From Paludisphaera soli (lineage in GTDB: Bacteria > Planctomycetota > Planctomycetia > Isosphaerales > Isosphaeraceae), in contig NZ_JAALJI010000004.1 in the NCBI RefSeq assembly GCF_011064595.1, positions 62,001 to 126,000 of the forward strand: DNA of 64,000 bases, in the 5' to 3' direction. Within the stretch, counting starts at the first letter, position 1. Every line of letters begins with the position of its first letter. Made by a program: the position numbers and the translations under genes. Shown here piece after piece: positions 19,670 to 28,483 of the stretch. The notes beneath the pieces are model-generated. The model was not told where the DNA came from and did not search any database. It worked only from the letters and a program-made list of their open reading frames with translations.

Positions 19670-20680
19670 ATGAAAGCGATCGTGCTGCGCGACCTGGGGG
19701 GCCCGGAACTGCTGAGGCTGGAGGACCAGGCCGACCCGACGCCCGGGCCGGGCGAGACGGTGATCCGGCTCAAGGCCGCGGCGCTGAACCATCGCGACGT
19801 CTGGATCCGCAAGGGGCAGTACGCCGGGATCAAGCTGCCGACCGTCCTCGGCTCCGACGGCGCGGGGGTCGTCGAGGCGGTGGGCGACGGGGTCGACGGC
19901 GCGCTCGTCGGCCGCGAGGTCGTCGCCAATCCGAGCCTGGACTGGGGGCCCGACGAGCGGTTCTTCGGGCCGAACTTCCGCATCCTGGGGATGCCCGACG
20001 CCGGAACCTACGCGCAGTTCGTGAAGGTCCCGGCGGCCAACGTGCACGCCAAGCCGCCCGGCCTGGGCTGGGGCGAGGCCGCCGCGATCCCGCTCGCGGG
20101 CCTGACCGCCTACCGCGCGCTCGTCTCGCGGGCGAAGGTTCAGGCGGGCGAGACGGTGTTCATCCCGGGCATCGGCGGCGGCGTCGCCACGTTCGTGCTG
20201 TTGTTCGCGAAGAAGCTCGGGGCGAAGGTGCTCGTGACGTCGGGGAGCCGCGACAAGCTCGAACGCGCCCGGGAGCTGGGCGCCGACGGCGGGGCGAATT
20301 ACAAGGACGCCGGCTGGGTCGACGAGATCCGCAAGCTGAGCGGCGGCCAGGGTCCCGACGTGGTGATCGACTCGGTCGGAGGCGAGACCTACGCCGCGTG
20401 CGTCGACCTGCTGCGTCCCGGCGGCCGGATGGCGAGCTTCGGCGCGACGACCGGCCCGGTGCCGAACCTGCTCAGCCGCCAGGTCTACTGGAAGCAGCTC
20501 AACCTGCTGGGCACCACGATGGGCTCGCCGGCCGACTTCGAGGCCATGCTCGCCCTCTTCGCCGACGGCTCCCTCCGCCCCGTCGTCGACCGGGCCTTCC
20601 CCCTCGCCGACGCCGCCGCCGCCCACCGCCACATGGACGAGGCCGGCCAGTTCGGCAAGATCGTGCTGGAGATCCCCTGA
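19670..20680 (+). CDS. Zinc-less alcohol dehydrogenase / quinone oxidoreductase-type (MDR family)
   Basis: 336 aa medium-chain dehydrogenase. N-terminal GroES-like half: LNHRDVWIRKGQYAGIKLP and VLGSDGAGVVEAVGDGV. Rossmann half: VFIPGIGGGVATFVLLFAKKLGAKVLVTSGS with a GxGGGV-type NADPH loop, then GPDVVIDSVGGETYAACVDLLRPGGR. The structural-zinc cysteines are absent, which places it with quinone oxidoreductase-like members. AGGAAGG lies about nine bases before ATG 19670. The likely reaction is NADPH-dependent reduction of a quinone or enone; the true substrate is unknown. Cytosolic, transcribed alone, convergent with the next gene. Confidence 0.85.
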   Translation: MKAIVLRDLGGPELLRLEDQADPTPGPGETVIRLKAAALNHRDVWIRKGQYAGIKLPTVLGSDGAGVVEAVGDGVDGALVGREVVANPSLDWGPDERFFGPNFRILGMPDAGTYAQFVKVPAANVHAKPPGLGWGEAAAIPLAGLTAYRALVSRAKVQAGETVFIPGIGGGVATFVLLFAKKLGAKVLVTSGSRDKLERARELGADGGANYKDAGWVDEIRKLSGGQGPDVVIDSVGGETYAACVDLLRPGGRMASFGATTGPVPNLLSRQVYWKQLNLLGTTMGSPADFEAMLALFADGSLRPVVDRAFPLADAAAAHRHMDEAGQFGKIVLEIP

Positions 20681-20723
20681 AGCCGATCGCCGCGCCCGGA
20701 CCATCCGCCTCGGCGGGGCTCGG

Positions 20724-21332
20724 TCACTCGGCCTCCCCTCGCAGCAGGACCTCGCGGCGCACGTCGTCGCTCGTCCCGCTGCGGCCGTCGGGCCCCATCG
20801 ACCAGACCAGGATCCGATCCGAATTCGCCTCGGCGCGGTACTGGTAGGGCCGTCCCCAGGGGTCCGTCAGCCGATCCGATCCGAGGTAGGGCCCGGACCA
20901 TCCCGCGACGCCCGGGTCGGAGACCAGCCCCGCAAGCCCTTGCGCCGGGGGCGGCGCGTCGCCGCAGTCTCGCGCGTAATCCCCACAGGCGACCGCGATC
21001 TCCGTCGCACCGTTGAGGGCCCAGACCGCGGGCGGGACGTACCACCGGGACCGCGCGACGGCCTCATGCCAGGCGATCAGGACGCCGGAAGCCACGCCCC
21101 AGAGCACCAGGAATGCTCCGAGGCCCGCGCGAGGCCGGATCGCCGTCTCGTCGAGGGCGCCCGAGCATCGGACGAGCACCAGCATCGCGTAGGCCATGAC
21201 AAGCCCCACGACGACGTCCGCGCGTTGGATGAACCGGAGTTCCGCCTCCGAATCGATCCGGCTGGCGGCGAGGACGAGCAGCAGGCCGAACGCGAGCAGC
21301 AAGGTCGCGACGACCCCGCCGAAGAATCGCAT
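20724..21332 (-). CDS. Membrane protein with type II secretion GspG-like C-terminal domain
   Basis: 202 aa. Three or four membrane segments (about 5-25, 38-54, 70-88) are followed by an exposed domain, DPGVAGWSGPYLGSDRLTDPWGRPYQYR and SMGPDGRSGTSDDVR. The order GPYL-DPWGxPYxY-SxGPDGxxGTxDD is the calcium-binding C-terminal signature of type II secretion major pseudopilins (GspG). The usual pseudopilin leader and N-terminal helix are missing, replaced by a polytopic anchor, so it is not an ordinary pilin. GGAGG seven bases upstream supports ATG 21332. Confidence 0.65.
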   Translation of the reverse strand: MRFFGGVVATLLLAFGLLLVLAASRIDSEAELRFIQRADVVVGLVMAYAMLVLVRCSGALDETAIRPRAGLGAFLVLWGVASGVLIAWHEAVARSRWYVPPAVWALNGATEIAVACGDYARDCGDAPPPAQGLAGLVSDPGVAGWSGPYLGSDRLTDPWGRPYQYRAEANSDRILVWSMGPDGRSGTSDDVRREVLLRGEAE

Positions 21333-21521
21333 GGCGGAACCTCCGAATCGGTGCGATGCGGCCCTCGTTACATCCGACGCTGTGTGGTAAGGGTTCTCCG
21401 AACCCGTGTCGCCCGGCGCGGGGGAGGCGGTGTGCCGACCCTGCGGGCCGTCTTCCCCGACCGGGCGAAGGACGTCGTCGGCTCTGAGTCCCGCCCGGCG
21501 ACGGGATCGAGACGACTGGGG

Positions 21522-21983
21522 TCATCGCCGAACCCCTGGACGGCCCAGGGCGCGGCGCCCGAGGTCGAGCAGGAACAACCCCGCGCGGATCGTCAGGCCG
21601 AGGAAGAGCCCCATCCCCGCGCAGGCCAGGATGATGACGGCTGGGGAGTTCCCCCGTTTCGCGAGGTCGAACGGCATGGGAAATGTCGCGGCCGGCAGGA
21701 TCGCGAGGACCTGACTCAGTCCGGTCAGGCCGCGCGTCGACCTGTGGAAGGCCAGTCCGCAAGCGACCTGGGCCGTCGCCGTCGTCAGGGCCAGCCCCGT
21801 CACGCTCCAACCGGACAACGACGCTCCACCCGGGCGGAGCAGGGCGACCGATCGATACACGATCGCGAACGCCGCCGTGCCCACAGCCCAGCCGAGGACG
21901 AGCGCCGTCAGCGAGGGCGCGGGAGCCTCCGATTGATCCGAGTCGTCTCGCGGAAGGCTCTCGGTGCGTTCCAAGAGAAGCAC
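21522..21983 (-). CDS. Integral membrane protein, function unknown
   Basis: 153 aa with four predicted membrane segments. No recognised family. A GTG at 21983 with GGGAG abutting it is the annotated start, but that spacing is too short and the true start may lie further in. It is one of four small membrane proteins in a row on this strand (20724-23000). Confidence 0.5.
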   Translation of the reverse strand: MLLLERTESLPRDDSDQSEAPAPSLTALVLGWAVGTAAFAIVYRSVALLRPGGASLSGWSVTGLALTTATAQVACGLAFHRSTRGLTGLSQVLAILPAATFPMPFDLAKRGNSPAVIILACAGMGLFLGLTIRAGLFLLDLGRRALGRPGVRR

Positions 21984-22026
21984 TCCCAGGTTGCGAGGGT
22001 GGGGACGAGATCGAGGCCGCGTCGCT

Positions 22027-22452
22027 TCAACCCTGGAGCGGCTGCGTACGGGATCGAAGGGGCTCGTGGATGACGCGGAGGATGACGCCCAGGATCAGGC
22101 CCATCGGGACGGCGACCACGATCAGCCGCTCAAGGAAATCCGCGCGCGAGACCGGGGGATGACCGACGAAGATCGGCATGATTCCGATCAGGATCGCCCG
22201 ATCCGTCGTCAGGAGCGACCGGACGAAGGGCAAGGCGACCAGCCCGCAGACCGTGGCCGAGACCGCCGAGCTGAAAGCACTCCAGGCGACGTGCACGGCC
22301 AGGGTGTCTCCCGACGCCGCAGCCTCTGGCTCGCCGCCCCATCTCTGGAGTCCACCGAGGCCGCCGGCGATGAGGCCTCCGACGAACCAGGCGGCGAGGA
22401 TCCCGCCGAGGATCCTGGACTTCGATCGTTCCCGGGTCGGCGTCAGAGACAT
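22027..22452 (-). CDS. Integral membrane protein, paralogue of the gene at 22560
   Basis: 141 aa with three or four membrane segments. The middle reads SGDTLAVHVAWSAFSSAVSA and later VPMGLILGVILRVI, which match the neighbouring protein at 22560-23000 (TGDTLAVHVSWRIFSATLAT and VAMGLFFGVLLRIV) at about the same positions. The two are tandem duplicates of unknown function; the shared G-D-T-L-A-V-H-V motif is the most conserved part. Confidence 0.6.
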   Translation of the reverse strand: MSLTPTRERSKSRILGGILAAWFVGGLIAGGLGGLQRWGGEPEAAASGDTLAVHVAWSAFSSAVSATVCGLVALPFVRSLLTTDRAILIGIMPIFVGHPPVSRADFLERLIVVAVPMGLILGVILRVIHEPLRSRTQPLQG

Positions 22453-22559
22453 CGGCGAGGTTCCATGTCGGACGGTCGGGCGCGCAAAGAGGCGTTCGCT
22501 TGCGACCGACCCGGCTCAGGCCGACTCGTGCCCCGAGGACGCCGATGCGGCGGAGAGGG

Positions 22560-23000
22560 CTAGCGCGACCGATAGCGTCGGATCTCGGCTGGATCGCCCG
22601 CGCGAGGGCCGAGATTCAGGACTATCCGCAGGAGGACGCCGAAAAACAACCCCATCGCGACCGCGAAGAAGAGCAACTCTCCCGGGAAGGACGCTCGCGA
22701 GAAGTCGCGGCCGACGACGGCGATCTGGGTGGGGAGGAGGGCCATCGCCCGCTCGGGGGTCAGCGGCCGGATGAAGACCGCGACGATCGACGCGGAGATC
22801 ACCGTCGCGAGCGTCGCGCTGAAGATACGCCACGAGACGTGGACGGCCAGGGTGTCGCCCGTGGGCACGCGGCGGGGGAAGGCCGTCCATTCGATGAGCC
22901 CGCAGAGGGTGCCCCAGATTAGCCCGCAGGCGATCAGGCCGAGGATCGCCCGCGGCACCATCCGGGGGTCGCTTTTCCAGTCCGAGGGCGGCGGGGGCAT
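22560..23000 (-). CDS. Integral membrane protein, paralogue of the gene at 22027
   Basis: 146 aa starting MPPPPSDWKS, the start preceded by GAGG seven bases upstream; in-frame ATGs at 23021 and 23093 would lengthen it. It has four membrane segments and the TGDTLAVHVSW motif shared with the downstream neighbour. The gap to that neighbour is 107 nt. Function unknown. Confidence 0.6.
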   Translation of the reverse strand: MPPPPSDWKSDPRMVPRAILGLIACGLIWGTLCGLIEWTAFPRRVPTGDTLAVHVSWRIFSATLATVISASIVAVFIRPLTPERAMALLPTQIAVVGRDFSRASFPGELLFFAVAMGLFFGVLLRIVLNLGPRAGDPAEIRRYRSR

Positions 23001-23307
23001 GGGCGGGCCTCGGCGATCCATGGGGCTGCTCGATTGTTCGGATCGAGGTCGGCGTCGTCCGGATCTCGCGTTCCGGGACCATGCTCTATTCAACCCGCCT
23101 TGCGCGTCAGGGGTGCCGACGCGTCACCAGAAGGCCGGGCGAGCTGCGTGCGAGGGACGGGAAAAGCGCGCCGAACGAAGCCAATTTCGAGGGCCGTCCT
23201 CCGTGTTCAAGTTTTTGCCTTGCAGGATCTTGCGTCGATTGGGTTCGTTTGCGGGTCGCGCGGACGAACCCAATCTGCGGCTCGACCGATCGGCCGCGCC
23301 TCGGACT
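23001..23307. repeat. Intergenic region with a dispersed-type repeat and an 11-bp inverted repeat
   Basis: No gene is seen. Positions 23238-23248 (ATTGGGTTCGT) and 23264-23274 are exact reverse complements with a 15-base loop. The surrounding text (GAACGAAGCCAATTT near 23175-23190, then the two ACGAACCCAAT-type sites) is the kind of sequence I associate with interspersed intergenic repeats in planctomycete genomes. That association is from memory and unverified here. Confidence 0.4.
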
Positions 23308-24252
23308 TCAGGCGCGTCCGGACGGGCCGGCCGGCCGCCAGGTGGGGCGATGGGGCCTGGCGGCTTTTCGGAGTTCCCAGGCCTGGGCGAAGACCTGCGC
23401 GGCTCGCGAAGAGAGGCCCGGGGTCGCGACGACGGGGAGGTAGAGGACGTTCTCCTCACGGCGGGCGAGCACCCGATCGGCCAGGACCGCGCGGAGGAGC
23501 CAGACGGCGTCTTCCTCGTCGGCGGCCTCGACGCCGAGCCAGCCGGCTTCGCGGGGCGGGAGGGGCGTCAGGCCGGCGTCGCGCAGGCCCTGCTCCAGCT
23601 CGCTCCGGGAGGCCTCGTAAGCGGCGGGGTCCGCGGCGGCCTCGGCGGGGCTCGCGGGCTCCCAGGTTTCGGCGGCGGCGAGGCCCTGCTGGGCGTCGGT
23701 GAGGTGGCCTTCCCAGTAGTGGACCGCCTTGGCCAGGGCCACGACGACGTTCTTGATCTCCTTCTCCGCCCGGAAGGCGGGCCCGGCCGGCAGTTGCAAA
23801 ACCTTGTCCCTGCGGCGGGCGGAGACGTTCTCGGCGGTGACGGCGAACTGGAGCCAGGCGGCCTCGGCGACCGACTGGCAGGGGAGGCCCACCCAGCCCG
23901 GGGCGTAGCCTTCGACGACCGGGAACCCGGAGGTTAGGCCGATGGCGCGATCGATCTCGGCGACCACCTCGGCGTACTTCGCCGGATCGGCCGTCGCCTC
24001 GGCCTCGGAGACCGGCTCCAGCAGCTTGCCCCGGTGGGGCGGGCCGCCGGCCAGGGCCAGGTCGCAGAACGAGGTCCAGATCTCGCCCCAGGCCACCTTG
24101 CCGTCCGGCCCGTAGGCGAGCCCGGCCGAGCCCATCGAGGTCGGCGAGACGGATTCGTAGCAGTGCTGGTAGCGGGGCGAGAGGAGGGCGTTGACCTTGT
24201 CGTCGAGCGCCCTCAGCTCCGCCGCCACGTCCCGATGGGGCCTCGCGTTCAT
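23308..24252 (-). CDS. Cytosolic protein of unknown function
   Basis: 314 aa, no signal peptide or membrane segment, rich in Ala and Glu. It appears to contain two related halves, because both contain a pattern of the form Glu-Gly/Ala-x-x-x-GWxGxxxxxxxEAxWLxxAVxAxxVxARRxxxVL (near 115-155 and 235-275). I know no named family with this pattern. The gene is 24 nt downstream of the nadK candidate on the same strand, so it is probably the last gene of that operon. Confidence 0.6.
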   Translation of the reverse strand: MNARPHRDVAAELRALDDKVNALLSPRYQHCYESVSPTSMGSAGLAYGPDGKVAWGEIWTSFCDLALAGGPPHRGKLLEPVSEAEATADPAKYAEVVAEIDRAIGLTSGFPVVEGYAPGWVGLPCQSVAEAAWLQFAVTAENVSARRRDKVLQLPAGPAFRAEKEIKNVVVALAKAVHYWEGHLTDAQQGLAAAETWEPASPAEAAADPAAYEASRSELEQGLRDAGLTPLPPREAGWLGVEAADEEDAVWLLRAVLADRVLARREENVLYLPVVATPGLSSRAAQVFAQAWELRKAARPHRPTWRPAGPSGRA

Positions 24253-24276
24253 GGGTCCGGTCCTCTCGGTCGTCGG

Positions 24277-25179
24277 TCAGGTCCTGGGGCCGCGGTCGCC
24301 GGCGGGGTAGGCGCCCCAGCCGAGCTTGTTGCGGAGGGTGCGGTAGAAGCTGTGGCCGGGGAGGCGGACGATGGGGAAGGGCGGGTCGCCGCGGCGGACG
24401 ATCACGCGGTCGCCCCCCTGGAGGGGGACCTGGATCTGGCCGTCGACGACGAGGATGGTGGCGATGCCCTCGCCGTGCACTTCCAGCTCGTAGGTCTTCT
24501 GGCCGCCGTCGACCAGCGGGCGCTGGGTGAGCGTGTGGGCGCAGATCGGGGTGACGACGAACATGTGGGCGGAAGGGGGCAGGATCGGGCCGCCGGCCGA
24601 GAGGCTGTGTGCGGTCGAGCCGACGGGCGTAGCCAGGATCAGGCCGTCGCCCCGGTAGGTCATCACGCTCTCGCCGTCGATCGACAGGCCGATCTCGACG
24701 ATCCGGAAGTAGGGCGCGGCGCGGAGGACTGCGTCGTTGAGGGCGCGGAAGACCCGCGTCGGCCCCCGGGCCGATTCGACGGTCACCGACATGGTCATGA
24801 GGTTCTCGACCGTGTACCGCCGCGCGACGAGGTCGGGGAGGTGCTCGACGAAGGTCTCGACGGTGAGGTCGGCGAGGAAGCCGAGGCGGCCGGCGTTGAC
24901 GCCCAGGATCGGGGTCGGCCGGTCGTCCATGCGTCGGACGGTGTGCAGCACCGTGCCGTCGCCGCCGACGACGATCGCGACGTCGGCCGGGCAGCAGGAG
25001 AGGTCGGAGTCGGCCGAGAGGTCGACGCCCGCGAGCGCGAAGTCGGGGACGGCCCGGACGGCGGCGGCCACGCGATCGACGTAGTCGTGCACCTCGTGGC
25101 GCGTGCCGTTGCCGAGGATCATGAGCCGGAGGGGGGGCCGGCTCGCCGGGGGCCCGGGTTCTTCGAGGGGCGTCGCCAT
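24277..25179 (-). CDS. nadK: NAD kinase (ATP-NAD kinase family)
   Basis: 300 aa. GGDGTVLHTVRRM (GGDGT at 72-76) is the NAD kinase active-site motif. GVNAGRLGFLADL, the ALNDAV diad and GDGLILATPVGSTAHSLSAGGPI (the loop that holds NAD) all match NadK. The enzyme phosphorylates NAD to NADP, the only known route to NADP. No membrane or signal segment. It sits downstream of dxs and ispA on the same strand, a common order, separated by 51 nt that contain a stable hairpin. The start at ATG 25179 has no clear ribosome site. Confidence 0.9.
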   Translation of the reverse strand: MATPLEEPGPPASRPPLRLMILGNGTRHEVHDYVDRVAAAVRAVPDFALAGVDLSADSDLSCCPADVAIVVGGDGTVLHTVRRMDDRPTPILGVNAGRLGFLADLTVETFVEHLPDLVARRYTVENLMTMSVTVESARGPTRVFRALNDAVLRAAPYFRIVEIGLSIDGESVMTYRGDGLILATPVGSTAHSLSAGGPILPPSAHMFVVTPICAHTLTQRPLVDGGQKTYELEVHGEGIATILVVDGQIQVPLQGGDRVIVRRGDPPFPIVRLPGHSFYRTLRNKLGWGAYPAGDRGPRT

Positions 25180-25199
25180 GAGCGGAAGAGTCCCCGGGC

Positions 25200-25220
25200 C
25201 CCCGGCGGGTCGCGCCGGGG
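25200..25220 (-). terminator. Hairpin between dxs and nadK
   Basis: CCCCGGCG at 25200-25207 and CGCCGGGG at 25213-25220 form an 8-bp stem with a 5-base loop, just after the dxs stop and 20 nt before the nadK start. There is no T-run, so it may be a processing or partial-termination element. Confidence 0.4.
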
Positions 25221-25230
25221 TCGTCTCAGG

Positions 25231-27249
25231 TCACTGCTGGGAGGGGGAGGCGGCGACGACGGTCGATCCGTTGGGGTGCGCCGCGGGGCCGACGGCCGAG
25301 TCCGGGCGGGCCGCGGCGGCGGCTTCCGGCTCGGGGCCCAGGTCGGTGAACTCCAGGCCGACGGCGCGGGCCAGCTCCAGGGCGGAGGCGGTGATGCCGT
25401 CGACGTCCAGGCCGACCTCGGCGAGCTGCTCGTCGCGCTCGGCGTGGAGGACGAAGCGGTCGGGGAGCCCCAGCCGGCGGACGTGCTGCGTCGGCAGCCC
25501 GGCGTCGTTGGCGGCCTCCAGCACGGCGGAGCCGAAGCCGCCGGGGAGGCAGCCCTCCTCGACGGTGAGGACGAACGCGGCCTCCTCGATCGCCTTGCCG
25601 ATCGTGGTGCGGTCCAGGGGCTTGGCGAACCGGGCGTTGATGACGCCGACGTGCAGGCCGTAGCGGCGGTGGAGCCGGGCGGCGGCCTGGAGGCAGGTCC
25701 CCAGGATCGCCCCGCAGGCGACGATCATGCCGTCGCTCTCCCACTCGATGACCTCGGCCTGCCCCAGCTCGATCGGCTGGACCTCGCGCTCCACCGATTC
25801 GAGGTTGGCGCGGGGGTAGCGGATGGAGACCGGCGCGTCGTGGCCGAGGGCGAACTCCAGCATCGGGCCGACGTCGCGGCGGTCGCCGGGGGCCATGACG
25901 ACCATGTTGGGGAAGGCCCGCATGTAGGCCAGGTCGTAGCTGCCGTGGTGCGTCGGCCCGTCGGCACCGACGAGCCCGGCGCGGTCGAGGCAGAAGACGA
26001 CCGGGAGGCTCTGGAGCGAGACCTCCTGGAAGATCTGGTCGTAGGCGCGCTGGAGGAACGTGCTGTAGATGTCGACCACCGGCCGGGCGCCGGCCTTGGC
26101 CATGCCGCCGGCCAGGGCGACGGCGTGGCTCTCGCAGATGCCGACGTCGAAGAACTGCTTGGGGAAGGTCTCGCGGACCTTCTGGAGCTTGTTCCCCTCG
26201 CACATCGCGGCGGTGAGGACGGCCACGCGGGAGTCGCGTCGGCAGGCGTCGAACAGGGCGGCGCTGAAGGCGTCGGTGTAGGTCTCGCTGCTCGAGACCT
26301 TGATCGGGACGTAGCCCCCCTCGGACTTGCGGAACGGGGCGGGGGCGTGGAACTTCACCGGGTCCTTGACGGCCGGTTCGAAGCCGTGGCCCTTGTTGGT
26401 CAGGACGTGGAGCAGGATCGGCCCGCTCATCTCCTTGACCTTCTCCAGGTAGGTCCGCAGGCCCTTCAGGTCGTGGCCGTCGATCGGCCCGAGGTAGGTG
26501 AAGCCCAGCTCCTCGAACAGCATGCCGTGCTGGAGCGAGGCCTTGATGGCGTCCTTGAACTGCTGGAGCCAGCGCTCGGCGGTCTCACCCACGAGCGGGA
26601 TGGTCGGCACGAGCGACTTCAGCCGCTTGTTCCAGTCGTGGTAGGTCTTGGACATCCGCGCCCGGTCCAGCGCGTTGGCGACGCCGCCGACGGGGGGGCA
26701 GATCGACATCTTGTTGTCGTTGAGGATCACCAGGAGCTTGCTCTGGGAGCCGCTCGCGTGGTTGAGCGCCTCGAAGACGATGCCCGAGGGGAAGGCGCCG
26801 TCGCCGATGACGGCGACCGAGTGGGCGTCGGTGCGGCCCATCAGCTCGTCGCCCAGCTTGAGGCCCAGGGCGGTCGACGGGGCGCAGCCGGCGTGGCCGG
26901 TCATGAACAGGTCGTAGGGGCTCTCGGCCGGGTTGGGGTAGCCCATCAGGCCCCCCTTGGTCCGGATCGTGTGCAGCTCGGCGGCTCGGCCGGTGATCAG
27001 CTTGTGGGGGTAGATCTGGTGGCCGGTGTCCCAGATCAGGCGGTCGGTCGCGAAGTCGAAGGTGAGGTGGAGCGCCAGGCAGAGCTCCACCACGCCCAGG
27101 TTGCTGGCGAAGTGCGCCGCGCGCCGCCCCACGACGCCGATCAGCTCGTGGCGCATCTCGTCGGCGAGCTGGTCGAGTTCCCTGTCGTTCAGCGCCTTGA
27201 GGTCCGCCGGGGAGCCGATCCGGGACAGGATCGTATCGGGGCTGAGCAT
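25231..27249 (-). CDS. dxs: 1-deoxy-D-xylulose-5-phosphate synthase
   Basis: 672 aa, a little longer than the usual 620-640 because of an Ala/Pro-rich tail. GHQIYPHKLITGR (76-88) has the catalytic His. GDGAFPSGIVFEALN and ILNDNKMSI form the GDG-NDN thiamine diphosphate site, and DVGICESHAVALAGG holds the catalytic Glu. It condenses pyruvate and glyceraldehyde 3-phosphate, the first committed step of the MEP isoprenoid pathway. GGGAG six bases before ATG 27249 supports the start. The ATG shares one base with the ispA stop (TGATG), so the two genes are translationally coupled. Confidence 0.95.
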   Translation of the reverse strand: MLSPDTILSRIGSPADLKALNDRELDQLADEMRHELIGVVGRRAAHFASNLGVVELCLALHLTFDFATDRLIWDTGHQIYPHKLITGRAAELHTIRTKGGLMGYPNPAESPYDLFMTGHAGCAPSTALGLKLGDELMGRTDAHSVAVIGDGAFPSGIVFEALNHASGSQSKLLVILNDNKMSICPPVGGVANALDRARMSKTYHDWNKRLKSLVPTIPLVGETAERWLQQFKDAIKASLQHGMLFEELGFTYLGPIDGHDLKGLRTYLEKVKEMSGPILLHVLTNKGHGFEPAVKDPVKFHAPAPFRKSEGGYVPIKVSSSETYTDAFSAALFDACRRDSRVAVLTAAMCEGNKLQKVRETFPKQFFDVGICESHAVALAGGMAKAGARPVVDIYSTFLQRAYDQIFQEVSLQSLPVVFCLDRAGLVGADGPTHHGSYDLAYMRAFPNMVVMAPGDRRDVGPMLEFALGHDAPVSIRYPRANLESVEREVQPIELGQAEVIEWESDGMIVACGAILGTCLQAAARLHRRYGLHVGVINARFAKPLDRTTIGKAIEEAAFVLTVEEGCLPGGFGSAVLEAANDAGLPTQHVRRLGLPDRFVLHAERDEQLAEVGLDVDGITASALELARAVGLEFTDLGPEPEAAAAARPDSAVGPAAHPNGSTVVAASPSQQ

Positions 27250-28187
27250 CAACACTCCCTTTCCAATAGAGCCAGCGCCAGCTCGCGGAGCCGTCCGCCG
27301 CGCGCTTCCAACGGGACCAGGGCGGCGACCGCCTCCTGCGCGAGCTGCCGGGCCTTGGCCCGGCTCCCCTCGACCCCCAGGAACCGGGGGTACGTCCACT
27401 TGCCGTGGCCCGAATCCTTGCCGACCCGCTTGCCCAGCTTGGCCTCGTCTCCCTCGACGTCGAGCAGGTCGTCGACGATCTGGAAGGCCAGGCCCACCGC
27501 CTTGCCGTACCTCGCCAGGGCGTCGCGCCAGGCGTCGGGCGCCCGGGCGATGACGGCGCCCATCTCCAGCGGGGCCCGCAAAAGCGCCCCCGTCTTGCGG
27601 CGGTGGATCGCCTCCAGCTCGGCCGCCGAGCCGTCCTCGCCGTCGCCGGCGCGGGTCTCGGCCTCCAGGTCGGCCATCTGGCCGCCGACCATCCCCGAGG
27701 GCCCGGACGCCTCGGCCAGGATCCGCACGCACTCGGCGGCCGAGGCCGCCGGCTCGATCCCCCGGACGATCAGCTCGAAGGCCAGGGTCAGCAGGCCGTC
27801 GCCGGCCAGGATCGCCGTGGCCTCGTCGAAGGCCTTGTGGCAGGTCGGCCGGCCCCGACGCAGGTCGTCGTCGTCCATGGCCGGCAGGTCGTCGTGGATC
27901 AGCGAGTAGGTGTGCACCAGCTCCAGCGCCAGCGCCGCCGGCATCGCCTCGGGCCACGACGCGCCGCAGGCCTCGGCCGCCATCAGGCAGAGGACCGGCC
28001 GCAGCCGCTTGCCGCCCCCCAGCAGGCTGTAGCGCATCGCCGATGCCAGGCGCTCGGGGCAGCCCCCGAGGTCGTCCGGGGCCGGGCCGGGCAGGGCGGC
28101 CGCCAGGGCCGCCTCCACGCGGCGGCGATGCTGGCCGAGATAGTCGTCGAGCGTCGACGCGGTCAAGGTATCTGAACAGCTCGTCAT
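27249..28187 (-). CDS. ispA: Short-chain polyprenyl (farnesyl/geranylgeranyl) diphosphate synthase
   Basis: 312 aa of the IspA/GGPS type. GGGKRLRPVLCL (57-68) binds isopentenyl diphosphate. The first aspartate-rich motif, DDLPAMDDDDLRRGRP (about 99-114), and the second, DDLLD (near 240), bind the allylic diphosphate and magnesium. It makes farnesyl or geranylgeranyl diphosphate from isopentenyl and dimethylallyl diphosphates; the exact chain length is not settled by sequence. It overlaps dxs by one base. The start at ATG 28187 lacks a ribosome site; the frame stays open to 28310. Confidence 0.92.
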   Translation of the reverse strand: MTSCSDTLTASTLDDYLGQHRRRVEAALAAALPGPAPDDLGGCPERLASAMRYSLLGGGKRLRPVLCLMAAEACGASWPEAMPAALALELVHTYSLIHDDLPAMDDDDLRRGRPTCHKAFDEATAILAGDGLLTLAFELIVRGIEPAASAAECVRILAEASGPSGMVGGQMADLEAETRAGDGEDGSAAELEAIHRRKTGALLRAPLEMGAVIARAPDAWRDALARYGKAVGLAFQIVDDLLDVEGDEAKLGKRVGKDSGHGKWTYPRFLGVEGSRAKARQLAQEAVAALVPLEARGGRLRELALALLEREC

Positions 28188-28483
28188 GGAGATGAATGTT
28201 ACACGGAGTGCCGGGGCGGACAAGTCTCTGGACGTCGCGTCGCCTCGCAAAGCGACCTCCCGGAGGGTTCCATCCTCCCAACTCCCCGCGCCCGCTGCTA
28301 TTGTCGACATTACCCCCGCCCTTGTCTACATGGCTGCCCACGGAACTTTGCGGAGCAAAGCGATTCCGAGGGCCCGCCGACCCCGGGGACGGGGTTTCGG
28401 CGGTAGGATGGGAAAGATGTGGTGAGATCGCGGCCCGGCGGCGCGTGCACCCAACCTTGCGGAATCGGGAGACGGTCCGAGTC

